Below are positions 43,639 to 52,609 of a stretch of DNA of 64,000 nucleotides, piece after piece. Origin of the DNA: Coriobacteriia bacterium. GTDB taxonomy: Bacteria > Actinomycetota > Coriobacteriia > Coriobacteriales > Atopobiaceae. A model generated the notes under the pieces. It had not been told where the DNA came from. It saw nothing but the letters and a program-made list of their open reading frames with translations, and ran no database searches. Made by a program: the position numbers and the translations under genes. The stretch is taken from positions 186,001 through 250,000 of the forward strand of contig JAUMVN010000001.1 of the NCBI GenBank assembly GCA_030530145.1, given 5' to 3'. Numbering within the stretch: the stretch's first letter is position 1; each line of letters starts with the position of its first letter.

Positions 43639-44889
43639 ATGGGACTTCTGAAGGCAGGCATCGGGGCGGCCGGCGGCGTGCTCGCCGACCAGTGGCGCGA
43701 GTACTTCTATTGCGAGGCCCTGGACGCGGACACCTTGGTGGCAAAGGGCGCCAAGCGCACGGGAGGCCGCAGCTCCAACACGCGCGGCGAGAACAACGTC
43801 ATCTCCGACGGCTCGATCGTGGCGGTGGCGGACGGCCAGTGCATGATGATCGTCGAGAACGGCAAGGTGCTCGAGGTCTGCGCCGAGCCGGGCGAGTTCG
43901 TCTACGACACGGGTACCGAGCCCTCGGTCTTCTCGGGGAGCCTCGGCGACGCGGTCAAGCGGTCGTTCGAGCAGGTGGGAAGCCGTTTCTCCTTCGGCGG
44001 GGACGCGGGCAAGGACCAGCGCGTCTATTACTTCAACACCAAGGAGATCGTGGGCAATAAATACGGCACCGCAAGCCCCGTCCCCTTCCGCGTGGTCGAC
44101 GAGAAGATCGGCCTGGACGTGGACATCACCGTGCGCTGCAACGGCGAGTACTCCTACCGGCTCGTAGACCCGCTCATGTTCTACAAGAACGTCTGCGGCA
44201 ACGTCGACGACGCCTATACGCGCGACCTCATCGACTCCCAGCTCAAAAGCGAGCTTCTCACCGCGCTGCAGCCGGCCTTCGCGCGTATCAGCGAGATGGG
44301 CATCCGCTACAGCGCCGTACCCGCCCACACCAGGGAGCTCGCCGACGCGCTGAACGAGGAGCTCTCGCACCAGTGGAGAGAGACGCGCGGCATCGAGATC
44401 GCGGCCTTCGGCGTGAACACCATCTCGGCGCCGGAGGACCAGGAGCAGATGATCCGCGACCTGCAGAAGGCGGCCGTCATGGCCAACCCCGCGATGGCGG
44501 CGGCCAACATCGCCGCTGCCCAGAGCGACGCCATGCGGACCGCGGCGGCCAACCCCTCGGGCGCCGCCATGGGCTTCATGGGCATGGGGATGGCGAGCGG
44601 CATGGGAGGCATGAACGCGGCGCAGCTCTTCGGGCAGGCGGCGCAGTCACAGCAGCCAGTGGCAAACCAGGCGCAGGTAAGCGGTGTGACCGGCGGCATG
44701 GCGGCGGCTGCGCCGGCCCCCGCGGCGGGCGGCGCCTGGACCTGCTCCTGCGGCGCGCAGAACACCGGCAAGTTCTGCGGCAACTGCGGCAGCCCCAAGC
44801 CCGAGGCGGCCGGGCCCTGGTTCTGCACCAACTGCGGCACACAGAACACGGGCAACTTCTGCTCCGCCTGCGGCACCAAGCGCCCGTAG
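43639..44889 (+). CDS. SPFH domain protein with C-terminal zinc ribbons (YdjI-like)
   Basis: 416 residues. SPFH/virion-core-like domain (about 1-280: QCMMIVENGKVLEVCAEPGEF, KYGTASPVPFRVVDEKIGLD, ALQPAFARISEMGIRYSAVP), then an Ala/Met/Gly-rich linker, then two zinc ribbons (CSCGAQNTGKFCGNCG and CTNCGTQNTGNFCSACG). No membrane span, so it probably binds membranes peripherally as an oligomer, like YdjI recruited with PspA-type proteins. GAGAGGAG lies 8 nt before the ATG. Part of the same unit as the zinc-ribbon membrane protein. Confidence 0.85.
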   Translation: MGLLKAGIGAAGGVLADQWREYFYCEALDADTLVAKGAKRTGGRSSNTRGENNVISDGSIVAVADGQCMMIVENGKVLEVCAEPGEFVYDTGTEPSVFSGSLGDAVKRSFEQVGSRFSFGGDAGKDQRVYYFNTKEIVGNKYGTASPVPFRVVDEKIGLDVDITVRCNGEYSYRLVDPLMFYKNVCGNVDDAYTRDLIDSQLKSELLTALQPAFARISEMGIRYSAVPAHTRELADALNEELSHQWRETRGIEIAAFGVNTISAPEDQEQMIRDLQKAAVMANPAMAAANIAAAQSDAMRTAAANPSGAAMGFMGMGMASGMGGMNAAQLFGQAAQSQQPVANQAQVSGVTGGMAAAAPAPAAGGAWTCSCGAQNTGKFCGNCGSPKPEAAGPWFCTNCGTQNTGNFCSACGTKRP

Positions 44890-45008
44890 CCTCCCGGCCC
44901 GCGCGAAGGCCCGGAACCCGGGGGCGGAAGGCCCCGAGCGGGAAGCGACTCTCCCCTCTTCCTTCCGCCCCGCAAGCGACGAACGACCGCTCGAGAAAGG
45001 AGCACACC

Positions 45009-45839
45009 ATGAAGAAGAAACTCACGGCACTTATCACCAGCGCCGCGTGCGCCCTGTGCGCCGTCGCGATGTGCCTCGTCATAGCCGGCTGCGGCGGCTC
45101 GACCTCGGCGGCAGAGCCCGTGGGCAAGGACATGCTCGGCTACTGGGAGCTCACGAGCGGCAAGGCCGACGGCGAGGAGCTCACCGCCGAGGAGGTCGAG
45201 TTCATGGCCTCCATCGACGTGAAATTCCTCCTCTACCTCGCCGAGGACGGGACCGCCACGGTCGACACCTTCGGCACGGTCGAAGACCTGACCTGGGACT
45301 ATGACAAGGCGACCCTGGCCTACGCCGGCGTGACCGGCACGTTCAAGCTCTCCGGCGGCACCCTCATCTACGGCGACGGCGGCTCCAACGAGCTCGTGTT
45401 CAAGAAGGGCGACGACTCCGCGGCCGAGAAGATCGAGCAGGACCGCAAGTCGATGGAGGAAGGCGCGGCCGGCACCGCCGTGGAGACCCAGCGCGTCGCC
45501 ATCGACCCGCCCATCGTCATCGCCGACGACGAGGTCGCGAACATCACCGCGGTCGCACGCGTGGTGGACGAGAACGGCATGGGCGGCATCGAGCTCGCCA
45601 TCGTCAACAAGTCCGGCGAACGCTTCGCGACGCACACGCTCACTGACGGCACCGTCAACGGCCGCACGTACGAGACCTACGACTACGCCGACGTCAACGC
45701 CGGGGAAACGGCCAACGAGGTCGTCGCATTCGACGGGATCACCACCATCGACGAGCTGAAGGACGTCAACTTCACGCTCACCGTCTACGAGGTCAAGTAC
45801 TTCAACGACCTCGGCGTCTACGAGGTCAGCATCCCGTAG
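45009..45839 (+). CDS. Lipoprotein of unknown function
   Basis: 276 residues beginning with a lysine-rich signal peptide and lipobox (CLVIAGCGG), so the mature protein should start at Cys28 and be anchored outside. After it, a beta-rich lipocalin-like or DUF4352-like layout: LGYWELTSGKADGEEL, then FLLYLAEDGTATVDTFGTV. The C-terminal domain (NITAVARVVDENGMGGIELA) looks like an Ig-type fold. AAAGGAG precedes the ATG. It follows the SPFH gene by 119 bp and may share its operon. Confidence 0.75.
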   Translation: MKKKLTALITSAACALCAVAMCLVIAGCGGSTSAAEPVGKDMLGYWELTSGKADGEELTAEEVEFMASIDVKFLLYLAEDGTATVDTFGTVEDLTWDYDKATLAYAGVTGTFKLSGGTLIYGDGGSNELVFKKGDDSAAEKIEQDRKSMEEGAAGTAVETQRVAIDPPIVIADDEVANITAVARVVDENGMGGIELAIVNKSGERFATHTLTDGTVNGRTYETYDYADVNAGETANEVVAFDGITTIDELKDVNFTLTVYEVKYFNDLGVYEVSIP

Positions 45840-45875
45840 CGCAGGACGGGGCGACGCCGGAAGCGGCGCGGCGGC

Positions 45876-46104
45876 GCGCCACATAATCGCGTCCCCGGCG
45901 ACGGCGGCCGGGCTTCTTGCCACAAAACCGCGTCCCCGGCGACGGCCCTGGTCTTCTTGCCACAAATACGCGCCCCCGGCGACGTTGCGATGTCGCCGGG
46001 GGCGTTGATCTGTGGCGGGCAGCAGGTTTCAAGTCGCCGGGGGCGTTGTTCTGTGGCGAGAATAGCGGGGGCCGTCGCCGGGGACGCGGTTCTGTGGCGA
46101 GAAG
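45876..46104. repeat. 41-bp-period inverted repeat array, family 1 (3 forward + 3 reverse)
   Basis: Forward units read GCCACA...CGCG(T/C)CCCCGGCGACG, with GCCACA at 45878, 45919 and 45959; reverse units have TGTGGC at 46011, 46052 and 46092. Steps are 41, 40 | 41, 40 bp. The centre of symmetry is near 45988 (GGCGACG-TTGCGA-TGTCGCC). It fills the gap between the ends of the convergent lipoprotein and response-regulator genes. Same family as 21740-21931, but better preserved. No gene seen. Confidence 0.92.
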
Positions 46105-46146
46105 GGCAAGGCGCGCCGCCCGTGACAAGAAACCCTGCCCAACCCG

Positions 46147-46770
46147 CTATTCTCCGCCGAGCCCGGGCACGATGTTGCCCTCGGCCACCGCGTGGACCGC
46201 GAGCCGCAGGATGTTGTCGTAGCCCGTCTTGGCCAGGATCTCGCCGATGCGGCGCTTGACGGTGCCTTCGCTCATGTAAAGCTCGGCGGCGATCTCCTTG
46301 CGCGTCTTGGCCTCGCACACCAGGCGCAGGATCTGGACCTCGACGTCCGTGAGCGCGGCGGTGCCGGAGAAAATCGAGTCGGGCGCCTTCGGGAACGTCT
46401 GGTAGCCCGAGGCGGTGGAGCGCATGACGGCGAGAAGCTCATCGATCCCGACGTTCTTGTAGACGAAGCTGTCCACACCGGCGCTTCTCGCCTGCTCGAC
46501 GAAGGTGACCTCGGGCATGCCCGTCATGATGACCACGCGAACCGACGGGTCGGCCTCCTTGATGCGCCGCGCAGCGACGATGCCGTTGGAGCCGTTCTCC
46601 GTGCAGACGTCCATGAGCACGAGCGCGCACCCGAGCTCGGCCGCCCGCGCCGGGGCCTCGGCCGCGTCGGCGAGGCTCGCCGCCACGTGCATGTCCGCCT
46701 GGGCGTTTATCGCGCAGGCCAGGCTCTCGCGCAGCATCGCCTGGTCCTCGACCAGAAGCACCTCGATCAT
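46147..46770 (-). CDS. LuxR-family response regulator
   Basis: 207 residues. The receiver has acidic pocket VEDQ, phospho-acceptor Asp54 (VLMDVC), switch residue in IMTGMP and conserved Lys in FVYKNVG. The LuxR helix-turn-helix follows (LTDVEVQILRLVCEAKTRKE, then SEGTVKRRIGEILAKTG). Its start overlaps the histidine kinase stop as ATGA. Targets unknown. Confidence 0.93.
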   Translation of the reverse strand: MIEVLLVEDQAMLRESLACAINAQADMHVAASLADAAEAPARAAELGCALVLMDVCTENGSNGIVAARRIKEADPSVRVVIMTGMPEVTFVEQARSAGVDSFVYKNVGIDELLAVMRSTASGYQTFPKAPDSIFSGTAALTDVEVQILRLVCEAKTRKEIAAELYMSEGTVKRRIGEILAKTGYDNILRLAVHAVAEGNIVPGLGGE

Positions 46771-48233
46771 CTTGCTCCCCCTTCCATGGGAATCTCGGCG
46801 CGGAGCGTGAACCGCGCGCCCCGCTCCGCGCTAAGCGTGCCGCCCAACGCGCCGACCCTTCTTCGCATGCCCGCGATGCCGCCCCGCTCGATAATCGGGC
46901 CCTCGCCCGCCTCCCCGTCGTCGAAGACGGTGAGCACGAAGACCCGCCCCCCGCGACGCGGCCCCATGTCGACGAAGACGCGTCGCGCGTGGCCGTGGCG
47001 GCACGCGTTCGTGCACGCCTCGCGGACAATATGGGCGAGCACGGAGCCGGCCTCGCCGGCGGGAAGCTCCCCTGCGACCTCAACATCGACCCCAACCAGG
47101 GCAAACGCGGCCACGACCGCCTCCAACTCGGCGGAAGCGTCCCGGCCGCCGCCGCGAAGGTCGGCCATAACGGACGAGAGGAGCCGGTCCAGCTCCGCCA
47201 CCGACGCGGCGTCGGTGCGCCCCGTCTCCAGATAGCGGTGCAGGATAGAGAGCCGCTGGCCCACGACGTCGTGGACTCGAGAGCGCATGCGCAGGTAAGC
47301 CGCGGCCTCGGCGGCGCAGCCCACGTCCGCAAGCGTCGCCCGCAGCTCCTCGGCCGCCTCCTCGATCTCGCGGTTCGTCCGGCTAAGCGCGGCGTTCGTG
47401 CGCACCGCCTCGGTTACGTCGAGGCACACGATTCTAGCCCCGCGCCCCTGCGCCCCGCCCACGTCCCGGGCAAAAAGCCAGGTCGTGGCGTCGGGAAGGT
47501 CGACCAGCAGGCGTTGCTGCCCTGCGGCAAGCGCCTCGGGCACGCCGAGTGAGCTCGCCTCCGCGGAAAGGTCGCGGCCGAGCGCGGAGAGGCGCCTCCA
47601 CAGCCCGCTCTGGTCGCCGAGGTCGCACGGGAACCCGAGGGCCTGGAGGCATTCCCGCATCCGCACGTTCATAAAGGCGGACCCGCCGGTCGCCCCGACG
47701 ACCAGGATGCCCGCGGGTATGCCCATGAGGGCCTCCGCCAGGCTCAGCCCCGAGAGCTCTTCCGAGCGCCTGACCAGGTCGTCCACGATCCCGGAAAGCC
47801 CGCGGAAGAGGAACCACGCGATGTCGAGAACCGCCGCGACGTTCCAGGCGGGTCCGAGCGCGCGTATGACCGCCGGCGCGCACAGGCCCATGAACAGGGC
47901 GTCTGCCAGGGCGGCCGGCGCGCGCAGGCGCACCGCGTAGACAACGGCCAGGGCGGCGAACAGCGCGTTTACCCACAGCAGCCAGAACGCCCGCGAGGCC
48001 TCGAGCGCCCAGGCAAGCACCGGCGCGCCGATAAGCCCGGCCCCCACGGTGAGGATCAGCGCGAGCGCCAAATGAAGCAAGGCCGCGAGCTCGAGGGCGC
48101 ACGCGAGAAGCCCGGACGCACGACGCCCCCGGAACAGAACGAGGAAGAGATGCACCACCTGAAGCCCGACGCAGACGAACTCGCCCGCGACGACGGCCAT
48201 CAGGCTCGCCTCGTTGAGCAGCGGCGCGTTCAC
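46767..48233 (-). CDS. Membrane histidine kinase (HisKA_3 / LuxR-partner type)
   Basis: 488 residues. Five to six membrane spans fill residues 12-155, then a linker with PAS-like character (about 165-275) and a coiled coil. The phospho-acceptor is His321 in RSRVHDVVGQRLS, and an HATPase domain follows (REACTNACRHGHA as N box; FDDGEAG; GGIAGMRRRVGALGG). GTG start at 48233 overlaps the upstream gene stop as GTGA; ATGA overlap with the regulator. The signal is unknown. Together the three genes form one tightly coupled signalling operon. Confidence 0.88.
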   Translation of the reverse strand: MNAPLLNEASLMAVVAGEFVCVGLQVVHLFLVLFRGRRASGLLACALELAALLHLALALILTVGAGLIGAPVLAWALEASRAFWLLWVNALFAALAVVYAVRLRAPAALADALFMGLCAPAVIRALGPAWNVAAVLDIAWFLFRGLSGIVDDLVRRSEELSGLSLAEALMGIPAGILVVGATGGSAFMNVRMRECLQALGFPCDLGDQSGLWRRLSALGRDLSAEASSLGVPEALAAGQQRLLVDLPDATTWLFARDVGGAQGRGARIVCLDVTEAVRTNAALSRTNREIEEAAEELRATLADVGCAAEAAAYLRMRSRVHDVVGQRLSILHRYLETGRTDAASVAELDRLLSSVMADLRGGGRDASAELEAVVAAFALVGVDVEVAGELPAGEAGSVLAHIVREACTNACRHGHARRVFVDMGPRRGGRVFVLTVFDDGEAGEGPIIERGGIAGMRRRVGALGGTLSAERGARFTLRAEIPMEGGAR

Positions 48234-49981
48234 GCGGCCTCCCCTCCCCTCACGCGCGCGAGGAGCAAGAGGCGCCCGACATCGCCGGAAACCGAATAGA
48301 TGACGTCGCAGGCGTCCAGCCGCTCGCGCAGGGCACGGGTTCGAGGCAGGTCGCCCAGGTCCGCGTGATCCTCGGACTGCAGGTGCGCGCGGAGCTCGAC
48401 CGTGCCGTCGCCCCTCTCGCCGAGGTGGTACATGAGCACGGGCGAGTCGCATTCGAAGGCGACGAACGCCATAGCGTAGATACAGTCGTAGAGCGTGCTC
48501 GCCTGCGCGGCCGCCACCGGGCGGGTCAGGTTGGCGATGGCGGCGCAGTCTATGCCGACGGCGCGCAGGTCGCAGGCGAGCTCGTTGGCGATAAGGACGA
48601 TGCGGTCGCGGTCGAGCTCCGGGTCGGCCGCCTCGGCGAGCACGAGCGAGCCCTTGCGCTTGCAGTAGGCGACGAGCATCCGCGCGCGCTCGAGCTGCCG
48701 GCGCCGGGCGGCGGAGTCGTCCGGAAGGCCGCGCAGAAGCGCAGACACCTCGGCCATAGAAGCCGAGAGCGCCGCGTCCACGTCCCCCACCAGGCGCGAC
48801 TCCGCCTCGAGGCCCGCCAGGAGCTCGGCCACGTCGCGATCGTGCTCGAGGGTGCGTCGGTCGCGCTCAAGGTCGGAGCCTCGGCGCGCGAGGGTTCGGT
48901 TGAGCGCGCGCAGGCCGCTCATGTCCTGGGCAAGAAGCGCCGTGCCGCCGGAGAGCGGCCAAGCGTAGAAGACGTCGTCGGGGTCGTCAGGCAACGTGAA
49001 CGTCCCCGGCGCGGCGCTTCTCGCCCGCTCGGCTGCTGCGGCGCGCACGGGGCCGGCAGCGCGCGTCTTGCGGAAGAGCGAGCCGTCGCGGGAAAGGATG
49101 GCCAGGTCGAACGGCAGCTCGTCGAACACGCGCGCGAACGACCGCGTCGAGGGAATGAGCCCCAGTTCGAGGCAGAGCTCGAGGGTCGCCATGACCACGA
49201 TGCCGTAGACGAGCGAGAAGTTGAGCGAGGCGGCCCACTCGAGGCGGAAGGCGTACGCCGCGCAGAAAAGGAGCCCCGCCAGCGCGACCGCGGCCGCGGG
49301 AACGACGAGCCCGCGCAGCGTGGCGCGGCTCGCCCGCCACAGCACCCCAAAGAAGGCCAGGTAAAGCACCGTGCTGTACGCAAAGAACGCCCAGTATGCG
49401 GGCCCGTAGCCGTAGTGCCCGACGATTCCCGGGTTCGGCACGCCGAAGGTGAAGAAGAGGCGGTGCGCGTCGTTTGTGAGCGCGAGGGCGGAGAACGCGA
49501 CGGCCGTGGCGACGCAGGCGGCCCGCAGGCGGCGGCGCCATGCGCCCATCTCGACCGCGGCCGCGCGCAAGGCGCACGAGAGGCACAGCGGCGGGACGCA
49601 CGACATCGGGATGTAGTAGGCGTACCACAGGTAGCGGGCGAGGACCAGGTCGGTCGTGTTCCATTTGACGGCGACGGCAAGAAGCCACAGGTCAAGAAGC
49701 ACGGCAACCGCCGCGAGCCGGCGAGAGATCCACGGGTCCTGGCAGCGCAGGTACGCCATGACGCCCCAGAACGAGACGACCACGCCGAAAACGCAGTTCA
49801 AAGCCGTGCGGTCGATCCCCGCCGAGCCGGCGGCCGCAGCGGCCGAGGGCACGGACGGCGGCGACGCCAGCGCGAGCGCGACGACCAGCAAGGCGTACGC
49901 GAGGGCGGCGGCCGCGCATGCGGCGACCAGGCGCGTCTTTTGCCCTCGTGTGAAGATGGCCAGAACAGAACCGTTTGACAT
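48230..49981 (-). CDS. 7TM sensor with degenerate kinase-like C-terminus
   Basis: 583 residues. The N-terminal half holds about eight hydrophobic spans in the pattern of the histidine-kinase N-terminal 7TM domain (RYLWYAYYIPMSCVPPLCLS, FGVPNPGIVGHYGYG). A PAS-like piece (FDLAILSRDGSLFRK) and a coiled coil follow. The last 200 residues look like a kinase dimerisation/ATPase region, but no phospho-acceptor His motif, N box or GxG box can be seen. It probably senses for, or regulates, the true kinase downstream. ATG 49981 with GGGGAGG 8 nt upstream; a GTG at 49990 is less well placed. Confidence 0.8.
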   Translation of the reverse strand: MSNGSVLAIFTRGQKTRLVAACAAAALAYALLVVALALASPPSVPSAAAAAGSAGIDRTALNCVFGVVVSFWGVMAYLRCQDPWISRRLAAVAVLLDLWLLAVAVKWNTTDLVLARYLWYAYYIPMSCVPPLCLSCALRAAAVEMGAWRRRLRAACVATAVAFSALALTNDAHRLFFTFGVPNPGIVGHYGYGPAYWAFFAYSTVLYLAFFGVLWRASRATLRGLVVPAAAVALAGLLFCAAYAFRLEWAASLNFSLVYGIVVMATLELCLELGLIPSTRSFARVFDELPFDLAILSRDGSLFRKTRAAGPVRAAAAERARSAAPGTFTLPDDPDDVFYAWPLSGGTALLAQDMSGLRALNRTLARRGSDLERDRRTLEHDRDVAELLAGLEAESRLVGDVDAALSASMAEVSALLRGLPDDSAARRRQLERARMLVAYCKRKGSLVLAEAADPELDRDRIVLIANELACDLRAVGIDCAAIANLTRPVAAAQASTLYDCIYAMAFVAFECDSPVLMYHLGERGDGTVELRAHLQSEDHADLGDLPRTRALRERLDACDVIYSVSGDVGRLLLLARVRGGEAA

Positions 49982-50053
49982 GCGCGGCACCTCCCCTATT
50001 CCTGAAGGTACGCGATTGGGCGAGACGACCGCAAGGACATCGGTCCCGAATCG

Positions 50054-50084
50054 CCGAGCGGCGAGGACACGCCCCGCCGCTCGG
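50054..50084. terminator. Hairpin between kup end and sensor gene start
   Basis: CCGAGCGGCG (50054-50063) and CGCCGCTCGG (50075-50084) form a 10-bp stem. An AT-rich stretch (AATTAATTATT) lies on the kup side. It is well placed to end kup transcription, but no T-run follows on the minus strand; it could also be part of the sensor operon leader. Confidence 0.4.
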
Positions 50085-50156
50085 AAAGCAATTAATTATT
50101 CGCATGGCGCGCCGCCGGGCGCAAAGCCTTGCCCGCGCCACGCGCATGAGGCGCCG

Positions 50157-52433
50157 CTACCCCTGCGCGTCCTCGTCCACGTCGACGACGACGGGCCTGA
50201 AGACGGCGGTGTCGCCGCCGATGATGCGGCTCCCCACGTAACGTGCCTCGTCGTCGTGGGCGCGGCGCGTGGCCGCGTCGAAAAGGTCGACGTCCTCATC
50301 GGCCCCCAAAGGCGCGTCGTTCTCCTCGAGCACCACCTCGGAGCCGCCCTCGCGCGCCATGTACTCCCGGGTCGCCTCGGCAAGCGCCTCGTTCGCGCGC
50401 TCCACGGCCTCGGGGAGCTCGACGTACTTGAGCACGTGCTGACGCTTGGCGCGGGCAAAGAGCGGCACGTACTCGAACAGAAGCGACGAGTTCTCCAAGC
50501 CGTACCAATGCGCCGGCGAGCCGCAGACGCGGCGGATGAGGTACTTCGCCATGATCACATTGCGGTCGAGCGCCGAGATGTCGGCCGAGCTCGACGGCAC
50601 CTTGCGGATCAGGCAGAAGCGGAAGTCGCCCACCTGCCCCTTGTCCTTGTAAATGGAATAGCGGTGGTGCTGCGGCGCAATCTTGTTGTCTGCCACGAGC
50701 TTCTCGACGACCTGGTAGAGATACTCGTTCACGCGCTGGTTCACACGGAAGCCCAGGCGGATCTGCACCTTAAAGAGGAAATCGGTCCCGAAGGTGTTGA
50801 TCGAGAACTCGTGCGTGTTGGGCTCGTCGGTGACCTGGATGTTCAGGAAAAAGTACGCGCGTGCGCGCTTGGGGCGTTTATCGAGGATCGAGTAGAGGAT
50901 GTCGCGGTCGAGGTGGTCGGGCGACGAGTCGTTTGTGAGGAACACCAGGTTATCCGCCAGGTACGGAATCTCGTCGTCTGCCCGCAGGTCGAAGATCTGA
51001 TCGAGGTACTCGGCGACGGGAAGGTAGACGCTCTGCGTACGCTCGATGGCGGTGCCACGGCGCCAGATGTACATGACCGCGAAGATAAGCGCCGCGAGGA
51101 TCACGGTCACGTAGCCGCCGTGCATGAACTTCGTGAGGCTCGAGAAGAAGAACGACGCCTCGATCGCCGCGAAGAACACGAGGAACGGCACCGCGGCGAC
51201 GAGACGCCTGCGCACGCGCGATAGGTACATAAACAGCAGGATCGTCGTCATGAGCATGGTCACCGTGATGGCCAGGCCGTAGGCGGCCTCCATGTGCGAC
51301 GAGGTCTGGAAGAGGAGCACGACTCCGATGCAGCTCACCCACATGATGTTGTTCACGAGCGGGATGTAGATCTGGCCCTTGGTCTCGGAGGGGTAGGCGA
51401 TGCGCATGTGCGGCATGAGGTCGAGGCGGATCGCCTCGGAGATGATGGAGTAGGAGCCGGTGATGAGCGCCTGAGAGGCGATGATGGCCGCGAAGGTCGA
51501 GAGCACGACGGCGAACACGCGCACCGCCTCGGGGAGCATCTGGAAGAACGGGTTGAGCTCGGGCATGGCGGCGAGCGCGGGGTCGCCGTTGTTCGCGAGG
51601 ATCCATGCGCCCTGGCCCAGGTAGTTAAGGATGAGGCAGAGCTTCACGAACGGCCAGGAGGCGTAGATGTTCGCCTTGCCCACGTGCCCCATGTCCGAAT
51701 AGAGCGCCTCGGCGCCGGTGGTGCAGAGGAAGACGTTGCCGAGCACCATGAGGCCGGCGCGGTTAAGGTTGCCGTCAAAGAGGAAGAGGATGCCGCGCAC
51801 CGGGTTCAGGGCGCGGAACACGTCGAGGTCGGCGCCCACGTTCACCAGGCCGACGACACCGAGATAGAGGAACCACACGGTCATGATCGGGCCGAACGCC
51901 TTGCCGATGGTGGCGGTGCCGGCGCGCTGCATGGCAAAGAGCACGCACAGGATAACGATGGTGATCGCGACCACGACCCCCTGGTCGTCACCGATGAGCC
52001 CGTGGAAGAAGTCGATCGTGCGCAGACCCTCGATGGCCGTGGTCACGGTGACGGCGGGGGTGAGGATGCCGTCGGCGAGAAGCGCCGCGCCGCCCACCAT
52101 GGCGGGGATGATCAGCCACTTGCCGCACCTCTTGACGAGGGAATACAGCGCGAATATGCCCCCCTCGTTGTGGTTGTCGGCCTTCATAGCCACGAGCACG
52201 TACTTGACCGTGGTGATGAGGGTCATCGTCCAGATGATGAGGGAAAGCGCGCCCATGACCACATCCTTGCTCATTGTGGCAAGGCCGCCATTGCCGCTCA
52301 TAATGGCCTTGAGCGTGTACATCGGGCTCGTGCCGATGTCTCCGTAGACTACGCCGAGCGTGACGAGGATCATGGCCGCGCTGATGGGGATGGACCTCTG
52401 GGCAGAGGCCCCGGCCGTTTTTGTGGATGCCAA
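50157..52433 (-). CDS. kup: KUP-family potassium transporter
   Basis: Twelve-span K+ uptake protein, 758 residues. Family signature VVYGDIGTSPMYTLKA, TLITTVKYVLVAMKADNHNE with GGIFALY, and LYSDMGHVG are all present, with a large cytoplasmic C-terminal domain from about residue 460. The start is a TTG at 52433, 6 nt after AAAGGAG. A C-terminal acidic tail (VLEENDAPLGADEDVDLFDA) is longer than in many relatives. Transcribed alone, divergent from the M20 peptidase. Confidence 0.96.
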   Translation of the reverse strand: MASTKTAGASAQRSIPISAAMILVTLGVVYGDIGTSPMYTLKAIMSGNGGLATMSKDVVMGALSLIIWTMTLITTVKYVLVAMKADNHNEGGIFALYSLVKRCGKWLIIPAMVGGAALLADGILTPAVTVTTAIEGLRTIDFFHGLIGDDQGVVVAITIVILCVLFAMQRAGTATIGKAFGPIMTVWFLYLGVVGLVNVGADLDVFRALNPVRGILFLFDGNLNRAGLMVLGNVFLCTTGAEALYSDMGHVGKANIYASWPFVKLCLILNYLGQGAWILANNGDPALAAMPELNPFFQMLPEAVRVFAVVLSTFAAIIASQALITGSYSIISEAIRLDLMPHMRIAYPSETKGQIYIPLVNNIMWVSCIGVVLLFQTSSHMEAAYGLAITVTMLMTTILLFMYLSRVRRRLVAAVPFLVFFAAIEASFFFSSLTKFMHGGYVTVILAALIFAVMYIWRRGTAIERTQSVYLPVAEYLDQIFDLRADDEIPYLADNLVFLTNDSSPDHLDRDILYSILDKRPKRARAYFFLNIQVTDEPNTHEFSINTFGTDFLFKVQIRLGFRVNQRVNEYLYQVVEKLVADNKIAPQHHRYSIYKDKGQVGDFRFCLIRKVPSSSADISALDRNVIMAKYLIRRVCGSPAHWYGLENSSLLFEYVPLFARAKRQHVLKYVELPEAVERANEALAEATREYMAREGGSEVVLEENDAPLGADEDVDLFDAATRRAHDDEARYVGSRIIGGDTAVFRPVVVDVDEDAQG

Positions 52434-52609
52434 GAATAGCTCCTTTATCCAAACGAAGCGGCAACCCTATGGTTCAGGCTTCCGCAATTGCAACAGAGGA
52501 TTCTAGGTCTTTGGCCGCGGGAATCAATGTCGTTTTTCGAGGCCATACATCGCGCGGGCGCGCGCATCCAGGTCTACACTCGTGCCAACGGCGCTAAGAA
52601 GGGGACGCG

